NCBI GenBank assembly: GCA_002633025.1
Contig: NMRB01001838.1
Span: 8,182-72,181 of the forward strand
DNA: 64,000 bases
Direction of reading: 5' to 3'
Origin: Notospermus geniculatus
Lineage: Eukaryota > Nemertea > Pilidiophora > Heteronemertea > Lineidae
Under the pieces are notes generated by a model. That model made no database searches. It was not told the DNA's origin and saw only the letters and a program-made list of their open reading frames with translations. Positions 56,634 to 64,000 of this stretch are shown here, piece after piece (the first letter of the stretch is position 1; every line of letters begins with the position of its first letter). Made by a program: the position numbers and the translations under genes.

Positions 56634-57043
56634 AGAGTCTGAAGAGTCTGTCAACCCTCAGCATTCATCTCTTACCTTTCTCATTGATAGTAATGCTTCT
56701 GTTTAAATTAAATTGAATTTCATGAACATTCTTTCCAAAAATATCTATCGCTGCCTTTTCAACTGGGCTCAGCCATTCCCCATTGGTAAAAGAAAAAAAG
56801 ATGGTTGTTGCTGAGTTGTGGCATGATTTAGAACAACAACTTCAACACTTCCAAACGGTAAACAATATTGTTTATGGAAGCATGAATGTGTTGATATTAA
56901 TACATGAAGTGGACCCTTGAGACTGCCATCACTGATGCTAGATGCCACCTCCACTTGGATACCTAGAACACAAAACAGTTGTTCATGCAGTGATTGGTGA
57001 GGTTGGTATTTCTTAGTTGTTGTTCGGTTTCCTTGCCGCGCTA

Positions 57044-57332
57044 CACTCGGCCCCAGTGGGTATCCAATGTCCCGGTCTTCCACACACTGGCACTTTTGGG
57101 CTCAAAAGCCGTTAACACCACTAGATGGCACTCCACTGGGCTCAGCCAATCAACACGCTTTCCCATTCATAATTGCCACGGAAATTCTGCGAAACGTACT
57201 TCCCGGAAAAACACAAGGACCCATGCTGCCACCACGCGGTCTTCACGACTGTTAATCTCTAAAAGAGCCAGACGCGGAGTGTGACTTACCGAAGGGGTGA
57301 GCCCGTAGCGTCTGGCCAAGCGAGATTATTGC
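57044..57332 (-). repeat. Dispersed 0.3-kb repeat, copy 2 (carries CTCF-like motif)
   Basis: Inverse of 2636-2937, from CACTCGGCCCCAGTGGG to CGTCTGGCCAAGCGAGATTA. Non-coding. Confidence 0.85.
57118..57132 (+). promoter_or_regulatory. Exact match to the CTCF core consensus
   Basis: CCACTAGATGGCACT, identical to the minus-strand site at 2842-2856 and matching CCRSYAGRKGGCRSY at all positions. It faces the opposite way from the 2.8-kb site. Confidence 0.45.
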
Positions 57333-58482
57333 CGCGCCAGAGGAACCCATAAAGGTTCCATCTCGAACCCTTGGGTTTTGTTTTGAACCTTTTGAAAGAG
57401 TTCTTTGCAACAGTAAACCATATTTTCTAAAGAGTGTATAAATTGAGCTCGCTGGAATTCTTCTTCTCTTCTTGGAGTTGGTCATCCCATTCAAGGAACC
57501 TCTTCAGTCGAGATGCATTGCCACCACCGCCAACATTGCTCTGACTGGTCACTTGACCATCTGTTTCGTGGTCTGGCAAATCCAATATCTGGGTGAGTGA
57601 AGTACTCGTATCTCTTAATCAAGTCATCATGAACATGTCACTGGCTTCTTATACCTGGCTTGAATCATGCAGCGCGATGCCCCACGTGTAGAATCTGATG
57701 AAAAAAGGAGCGTCATTGCTAACCAGGGTCTTGTTCACATGAAATAGTATCACTAACAGGCTGTCTCATAAGAGAGAGAAAGCAAAGAAAAAATATCACA
57801 AGAAGCGGGGAAATCCATTTCACATTCAGTTGCTCAAACCCCTAGCACATGGATACCAAGAAACCTATTGAGTTTGCATGGCTTCTTTCGTCAAGCCTAA
57901 CTTGAAATTGACCTAAAGTGCATCCCATCTTAAGTTGGCCTGAGACCCCCTATACATGATATTCAGTTGCCTTGTAGTACACGTGCTTATATTCTGCCAA
58001 GCTTTATTTGAAACTGCTTTCCTGAGGAACTTGATTCCTGTGATTGGTGACTTGCGTTGAGTCATAATGAGTGTGAATCTTTTACGGCAGATTATGCTTT
58101 TCTGATCCATGTGACACGGGGACATCAACAGTTTTTCAACCACCTTCCTTAGATTACCATTCTTACCAATACGAAATTGATATTTTCACATCAGACGCTG
58201 GCTGTGCGCGATTACTAAGTCGGAAAATCCCCCTCACAATAATTCCAGAGTTACGTTGTGCGTTACATAAAGCGGAAATGTGTTGGCATTTTTGTGGTGA
58301 CATGTGTCGAGCTATTGTCACCTTTTCTGTGGTGAGATGATGCCACAGACCTTTCAGTTAGGGGTAAAAAGCATCCCTTTTTTTGGAATTTTTGTAGCAT
58401 TCCATCAGCTCTACTCTGTTGAATACCATGACAGTCATCTCACATTTCATAAGCCGCTTTGTAGTCTGGTTTTTGCTATCCT

Positions 58483-58729
58483 ATAGACCGTTCTCAAACT
58501 GACGTAACCGACAAAGATCTGTGCACTTCCGCCGAAATCTCAACCATAACCTCAGCCTGAAGCTGAATGACGTGACGTAGACAACCCCACGACAGTGACG
58601 TCGAAGACATTGCGTCAGACTCGACCATTGCTGAATCATGGATGGTGTCACGTCAGCCGGTTTGAGATCGAGGTTATGGTTGAGATTTCGGCGGAAGTGC
58701 GCAGATCTGCGAATTTGAGAACGGTCTAT
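58483..58729 (+). mobile_element. TAGACC foldback MITE, copy 3
   Basis: ATAGACCGTTCTCAAACTGA at the left and TTTGAGAACGGTCTAT at the right are the best-matched termini of the family (16 bp perfect). Confidence 0.88.
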
Positions 58730-59352
58730 TCTTCAGCACATAAGGAGCAGTTTCTTGACAAAAATCACCTGCCATTTGGAAGTTTAATAAACTCATCTAA
58801 AACTTTGAGAAAAACTGGTTTTAACCTGTATTGTTTCATGGGTACTAACATCCATTGCTGCTGAGCAAACACTGAACAGAATATTGCTTACTTCCTGAAA
58901 ACTTATGCCAACATCTTCAAACTGAATAGCTTTGACACTTTACTACAACTCCACTTGTTACATCAAAGATAAACAAAGCACATTCAACAAGAAATCTATA
59001 ATATCCTGTCTTGTCAGAATCTTCCTTTTGAAGTTTGCTACAGCATTCACCACTTATCATAACAACACATTGATTGCTTCTCTCTATGAAGAGAGAAAAG
59101 ACAAAAGGATGTTGATATTGCAAAATGAAATGTTGTTTTGTAGCAGTTAGGTTGTTCTGAATCGTTTACTGAATGTTTGAATGAAAAACTGATGAGGTTT
59201 TTTTTAGGCTGACAGTCAGTTCTCAAAGTCTCTTTTTTTGACAAGAAGCAAGACAGCCTTGTATACTTGAGATTGTAGTGTCCCCTTCAAAAAGTAGAAA
59301 TGTACTTGGAGTGGTGTGCTCCAATCATGCGGATGCCTGTGGCATCTGTTGG

Positions 59353-59757
59353 CACAGCTGGGTGTGTTTCAAAAAGTGTTCCATCCGACACCAAAAAAAG
59401 TTCACCATTCTTTTGTCTACTGGTGACAGGCTGTTTCTTGAAACTACAATATTATGTCAGATCTATAGGTATCATGGAACTCTAAATTATGACACTGCAA
59501 ACTAACAATAGAAAGAAGTTTTGGTGTCGGACGGAACGTCTGACATTTTGCTGGTAAGCTCAATATTTTTTGGTACCCTCCTCCAAATTAGTGTACACTA
59601 TCCCAGATGGAGAAACTAATAGCTAAAGGTCTATATTATTGATTACTATATTTGATTTTTGGAAAATCAATGGCACAAATCTTTGTGATCAAATTTCAAA
59701 GTTGAATTTTGCCCCATTTTCTTGGGTGACCAATTTTGAAACACACCCAGCTGCTTC
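59353..59757. repeat. Nested inverted repeats
   Basis: The outer arms GCACAGCTGGGTGTGTTTCA and TGAAACACACCCAGCTGC bracket the region. Directly inside, GTTCCATCCGACACCAAAA is mirrored at 59517-59537 by TTTTGGTGTCGGACGGAAC. The inner pair delimits a MITE-like 160-bp unit at about 59379-59540. Confidence 0.7.
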
Positions 59758-60714
59758 ATCATGCTTGCTGTCCCACACCTCTTCCTGGTTGCCTGCCCCT
59801 CAAGGTCTTATATCCGTGGGAGGCCACTTTCCGTAAGGATATTCGTAGATCCGCTTGGGACATGTTCAAACCAGTTGCATTCTCCGCAACTGTGACACAG
59901 TCCAAACACTTACTGTTGTAGCATGCGATATAGTTGATGGATTTGTATGAGTCTGGAGTAAAGAACATGCAATGTTGAACTCCTTGGCGGAAAATTTTTT
60001 ACCCGTGGGAATTCCTGACAATTATCTGGGTGCCGCAATCTTGTGAAATTATACTGATAGAAAAAATTGAACTCTTCCGCTTGAAACATTGGAAAACTTG
60101 GGTTTGGAGGAGATGAGAAGTCAGTGAACTGGCATGGGCTTATAGGGTGTGCCCTAGTGATGTATGGGATCAGTGCACATGCATCATTACTTTCAAGGTG
60201 CACTTGTAATGCAAAATCCTTGAGGAGAAAATGCAAAGCAATAACTATGGTATAAGGATTTGCTCATATAGGACTCCTCGACTGTGTCTATCAGAACACA
60301 AGAATCTTGCACCTCTGAAGATATAGGTGATTCACTGAGAAAACAACTTGTACATACATACGTGTATATCTTTCTCCTCGAGTACATTGCAGATTCCGAC
60401 CTCGCATCCTTAGGATGGCAAATGAGTCATGCAAAGGATATGAGAGAGGATATGGGAGGAACAATGACAACCACTGTCAAATGGTTCATGACTTTTGTGC
60501 CATGCTTTGGGCATAACACATGCAACACCTGGCGTTCCGAAGAGCATCCGTGGTCAGGTTACACCCTGGGCCTAGAGGCTGGTTCATAACACAGCGCGAC
60601 GACAAACACAAAGGCAGCAAAGAATTGTCCTATCCTTCGCCCATGATTTCTGAACGAAGATTTCCGTGTATTCGCGGGCCTTGCTCAGAAGGCGCGACAA
60701 CCAGTGTTTCTGCC

Positions 60715-60783
60715 AGAGGGTACTAAGGGTACTATATCAGGAATACATAAACATGTATTCCTGGTACTATGGTAGTACCCTCA
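60715..60783. repeat. Compact hairpin, about 30-bp arms
   Basis: GAGGGTACTAAGGGTACTAT, CAGGAATACAT pairs with ATGTATTCCTG, GTACTATGGTAGTACCCTC across a loop of only a few bases. It lies 25 bp before the GTCCGTC repeat at 60808. Confidence 0.8.
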
Positions 60784-60807
60784 AAGGAACAGAAAAGGGC
60801 CATTTTT

Positions 60808-60905
60808 AGCTCACCTCTGTGAGGTGAGCTTCTCTCATGGTGTGTCGTCCGTCGTCCGTCGTCGTCCGTCGTCGTCGTCGTCCGTCGTCCGTCGAAAATG
60901 ATTTA
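60808..60905 (+). repeat. GTCCGTCGTC dispersed repeat, 5' fragment
   Basis: TTTTTAGCTCACCTCTGTGAG, GGTGAGCTTCTCTCATGG, then a CGTCGTC/CGTCCGTC tract. The 5' head matches 62001-62070; the body is absent. Confidence 0.8.
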
Positions 60906-61077
60906 TTTGCTGTACAGTCACATCTCCCTAATTGGCAGAATTGCTTTCTGGATGGCACCCAGGCCATCTAATGAGGAAATGACAGTCATCATCAATCCTT
61001 TTGTAACACTCGAACGGCAATGGCAATATCAACAGCAGATCCATTGGATGCATCTATACGTTATGCTTGTGTATATC

Positions 61078-61488
61078 ACTAGAAAAAAGCCTGTGATCTG
61101 GCCCCTGGAGCTGCCAATTTCTCTCTGGCTTCTCACAAGTCATGTTCTGGTATAGACGATTCTCGAATTCGCAGATCTGCACACTTCCACCGAAATCTCA
61201 ACCAGAACCTCGATCTGAAACCGGCTGACGTAACGCCATCCATGATTCAGCAATGGTCGAGTCTGGTGCAACGTCTTCGACGTCACTGTCATGGGGTTGT
61301 CTGTGTTACGTCATTCAGTTTCGGACTGAGGTTGTGGTTGAGATTTTGCCGGAAGTGCACAGATCTTTGTCGTTTACATGTACGTCAATTTGAGAATGGT
61401 CTATAGCACAAGAAAAAAGCCTGTGGTCTGGCCCCTGCTGGAGCAGTTTTCAATTTCTGTCTGACTTCTCACAAGTCAAGTTCTGGTA
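61078..61488. repeat. 75-bp direct duplication split by a TAGACC MITE
   Basis: AGAAAAAAGCCTGTGATCTG to TTCTGGTA (61080-61153) recurs as AGAAAAAAGCCTGTGGTCTG to TTCTGGTA (about 61409-61486). The MITE at 61152-61404 occupies the space between them. Confidence 0.85.
61152..61404 (-). mobile_element. TAGACC foldback MITE, copy 4 (inverted)
   Basis: It opens with ATAGACGATTCTCGAATTCG and closes with TTTGAGAATGGTCTAT, i.e. the reverse of the other three copies. Confidence 0.85.
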
Positions 61489-62000
61489 CTGGTTACTGAA
61501 TTCTCACTCATTTCTTGATGAATCCATGAAAGGTGGCAAAAGTCTGTGCTTCTCCTCTGGGACTGTTGACCAATAGCTGAATGACGCAGCCTCATGGTCC
61601 AGGGACCGTAGAATATTGAACTGTCTCCCAGTGGACTGAAACCCAAGTCCAACCAGTTAAATTCTCATTACCAGGACATGCAACTTGAAAGAATGTAACA
61701 TGAACCAGACATGATGGTCAAACAATGGGTCAAGTCTTCTCTTGTTAGATTTGTCATGCAATTCTTTGTCTTTCTTTGGTCTGGGGTCCCCACGTTTGAG
61801 CCCATGACAAAGGATTGGACTAATTGTGGCTATTTTTGAGATGATCTCTTCGTACTGGGATTAAGGGGTTCATCATTGTGTCATTGGTCGAAAATCAAAT
61901 GTTGTGTAAAGACAAATCCCGTGTAGCAGTGTGTAGGATTAGCTTTGTTTTTGGAGATTGATGCAAATGTGGTTTGATGAAGATGGGGTAGAAATTCCTT

Positions 62001-62521
62001 TTTAGCTCACCTGTGGTGAGCTCTTATGATGGTGCAGCGTCCATCGTCCGTCGTCGTCGTCCGTTAGCAGGGCACGTTTCGTAACCGCTGGGGCTATTGA
62101 TCTGAATCTTGGTACATATATACCCCTAGGTCATATGACCTATGACACCAAGTTTCGATCTGATCCGATTCTTGACTTGGCCACCAGGTGGCTAAAAACG
62201 AAAAACACAAAAAGTGCAATAACTCCTGAACTAATGACTGGATCATCTCCAAATTTTTATCATAGGTGTATCCCATGAGGATACATAACATATGTAACGG
62301 GTTTTTGATTTGACCTACTTTTCAAGGTGACAGAGGTCAGAGTTCAGAATTTTGTCTTTTGTGGCTATTTGACCTAACATCTTCTGACTTGGTGTGATCA
62401 GGTGTCTGGGTACCCTCTGTACCAGGAACTCAAGGCTTGCCCGTTGATTTAACATTTGTCATTTGTTCTTCTGGTACATTCACCCAGGTGAGCACATGGT
62501 CCATGGACCATTTCATTTTAG
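62001..62521 (+). repeat. GTCCGTCGTC dispersed repeat, longest copy
   Basis: It begins CTTTTTAGCTCACCTGTGGT with GTGAGCTC pairing, then CGTCCGTCGTCGTCGTCCGTT, here given as CGTCC and CGTCG runs. The body continues with TTGATCTGAATCTTGG, GGTCATATGACC and CCAAGTTTCGATCTGATC, and ends GGTCCATGGACC. The end 3' part matches 32683-32985. It finishes about 100 bp before the last exon. Confidence 0.85.
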
Positions 62522-62623
62522 CCCATTATTGCAGAAGACAAGAGGGGGACACAGACCTCTCCTTTACAATTCATTCAGTATCTGCTCGCTTATCTTGACA
62601 TCTTTTCCTCTTTATCTTTTCAG

Positions 62624-62755
62624 TTCTCACCATTGATACAAGATACCGTGCTGCGAGGAACATTCAACGCTACTCTCAACAACCCCATCACACCTCATTT
62701 GGAAGGTACAAGATCTCGCTCAACTCAAAAACAGGCATTCCTTTTAGGTGTTTAG
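62624..62755 (+). CDS. STPG2: STPG2-like protein, exon H (probable last exon, stop at 62753-62755)
   Basis: After the acceptor TCTTTATCTTTTCAG the phase-0 frame reads FSPLIQDTVLRGTFNATLNN, PITPHLEGTRSRSTQKQAFL, LGV and stop TAG, 43 codons. The GTFNxTLNNP phrase is the type of segment that closes SHIPPO proteins. An alternative reading uses the GAAG|GTACAAG at 62705/62706 as a donor in phase 1, which would send the gene further downstream. The read-through is preferred because a stop and then AATAAA follow within 55 bp, and no PG-repeat exon is visible in the last 1.2 kb of the window. Confidence 0.8.
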   Translation, partial: FSPLIQDTVLRGTFNATLNNPITPHLEGTRSRSTQKQAFLLGV

Positions 62756-62830
62756 GGACAGGTGAACATGGGTCATTTCTTTTACGTCATGTTTATAAAA
62801 TTAATAAAACAAAATTGCTGTATTGACAAA
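62756..62830 (+). other. Probable 3' untranslated region
   Basis: AT-rich, non-coding sequence between the TAG stop and the region just beyond the AATAAA signal. The cleavage site is not visible directly. Confidence 0.5.
62803..62808 (+). terminator. Polyadenylation signal AATAAA
   Basis: Canonical hexamer 48 bp after the stop codon, in TTAATAAAACAAAATTG. A TGTTAGTGGTTGG stretch 30 bp further is a plausible GU-rich downstream element. Confidence 0.6.
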
Positions 62831-64000
62831 TCAAGCCAACATTGTTAGTGGTTGGATTATATCATAAATATGATATATTTATGATTATATTCATTTTGAA
62901 ACCATTCTGAACAAGGTCTGTTCAAAAAAGTCTGTTTCAAAATGTTTTTCATAGAAATGTGTATGACTGCTGAATTTCATCACCAAATGCACCCCCATGC
63001 TGAGTTGTTGTTGATGTGTGTAGTAGTTTCAATGGTCCATGATATAAACCCTCTGGGATTTTGATGGTTGTGGTAGATGAACCTTTATGTCATGTTGTCC
63101 AACAGATGAACCTTTATGTCTTGTTGTCTGTCCAACAGAAAACCTTATGTTATGTTGTCCAACAGATGAACCTTTGTCTTGCTGACCAACAGACGAACCT
63201 TTATGTCTTGTTGTCCAACAGATGAACCTTTGTGTCAGTGTTATCCAAAAGATGAACCTTTATGTCATGTTGTCCAACAGATGAACCTTTATGTCTTGTT
63301 GTCCAACAGATGAACCTTTTTGTCCTGTTGACCAACAGATGAACATTTATGTCATGTTGTCCAACAGACAAACCTTTATGTCATGTTGTCCAACAGACAA
63401 ACCTTTATGTCATGTTGCCAACAGATGAACCTTTATGTCATGTTGTCCAATGATCCCAAACCATTCCAATATCTCCGAGAATTTACAGTATCCGGTCAGT
63501 CATCACGTTGGCCGAGAAGTATATTGATGCCCATCTCCTGACCGATATGATAACCTAACTTGTGTCCAAAGGCATGAGTCAACAAGTTTAAGTACTCTAT
63601 TCCGCAGAGATTGGGTTGAGCTATTTGGGATTGGTATCAAGTACGCTTGATAATGACGGGCAGTTCGCTGCCTATACAGGAATGTTTGTCCTTCTTCACT
63701 TGAAACTGAATCTACTAGGTGGTCAACAGTTGTGAATTCCATTCCCAAACGGATATCTACATCAATATCAAATGAAAAATGAATTGCCTTGCCCTTAATA
63801 TTTGTATCAATTGAGGAAATGAGAGAAATTGATATGAAATTGTTTCGATGTGTCGCTAGTTAGGGAGTGTTTTGAAGACTGACAAATATAAAGAAGAGAG
63901 AAGGGAGTTGCCATTTTGTGGGGATTGGAGCAGCCACAATTACAAAGTTGAGTGGTAAGTCCAATGAGAGAATCTCATGGGGGGGGGGGGATTATGGTGT
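62831..64000. other. Region downstream of the STPG2-like gene
   Basis: Apart from the 29-bp minisatellite and a G-run at about 63978-63990, I see no gene here. A minus-strand frame at 63503-63748 lacks splice context and recognisable domains. Confidence 0.6.
63076..63450. repeat. Minisatellite, about 13 x 29 bp
   Basis: Units read GATGAACCTTTATGTCATGT, TGTCCAACA with substitutions (CTTGTTG, ACAAACC) and occasional deletions. It lies about 270 bp after the poly(A) signal. Confidence 0.9.

Larger units (their letters stand above)
52054..62623 (+). other. Intron G-H, 10.6 kb
   Basis: Contains MITEs, a SINE, the second 0.3-kb CTCF-motif repeat, two TAGACC foldbacks and two GTCCGTC repeats. Stretches 52054-54066, 54591-55198, 55335-56348, 56634-57043, 57333-58482, 58730-59352, 59758-60714, 60906-61077 and 61489-62000 show no supported gene. 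The 163-codon frame at 55352-55843 has no domain or splice context. Confidence 0.8.

Noticed and set aside
59759-60236. Two overlapping minus-strand frames that look protein-like (GYKTLRGRQPG, HPDNCQEFPRVKNF)
   Set aside because: They are in different frames, not recognised as any family, and partly overlap an inverted repeat. Without a search, a pseudogene claim would be a guess.
63503-63748. Minus-strand frame, and an alternative frame near 63547-63576 reading HAFGHKLGYH, resembling a metzincin zinc site
   Set aside because: The catalytic Glu and the third His of HExxHxxGxxH are missing, the frame is open for only about 38 codons, and no splice sites or neighbouring domains support it.

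Overview
The window looks like nuclear DNA of an animal, most likely a marine invertebrate. I cannot name the species: lancelets, molluscs, brachiopods, hemichordates and echinoderms all carry repeats of this style. The grounds are small exons with GT-AG borders spread over about 62 kb, AT-rich introns packed with short non-autonomous transposons, many palindromic CATGTA words, a tRNA-derived SINE family, and the GTCCGTCGTC-type dispersed repeat common in marine invertebrates. No bacterial operon, rRNA gene or CRISPR array was seen.

One gene is well supported. Eight plus-strand exons (245-409, 1005-1238, 1484-1597, 2202-2361, 18121-18374, 36921-37104, 51938-52053, 62624-62755) join in consistent phase into about 452 codons. 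The protein is rich in Pro-Gly-x-Tyr repeats (SHIPPO / sperm-tail PG-rich repeats). Order and wording, notably the AYGYEE and LRKQ segments of the first exon, best fit an orthologue of STPG2, a protein of cilia and sperm tails. The 5' end lies outside the window. The last exon is followed 48 bp later by an AATAAA signal, so the gene probably ends near 62.8 kb.

Layout: 0-2.4 kb holds four exons with short introns. Introns of about 15.8, 18.5, 14.8 and 10.6 kb follow. They are filled with six SINE copies, at least nine families of inverted-repeat MITEs or foldbacks, two large tandem duplications (7.5-10.1 kb and 30.15-33.1 kb), and two intronic minisatellites (41-bp and 56-bp units). A third, 29-bp minisatellite lies beyond the gene at 63.1-63.45 kb. 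Three assembly gaps or ambiguous bases occur at 8839, 17831-17852 and 28542.

The most interesting signals are structural. The tandem duplications act as natural before/after comparisons for transposon insertion. A SINE carries a 67-bp inverted copy of DNA from 3 kb away. Dispersed repeats carry exact matches to the CTCF-type consensus. Foldback elements contain a hammerhead-like core. I found no complete autonomous transposon and no convincing second gene; one candidate minus-strand exon (28865-28918) is reported at low confidence.
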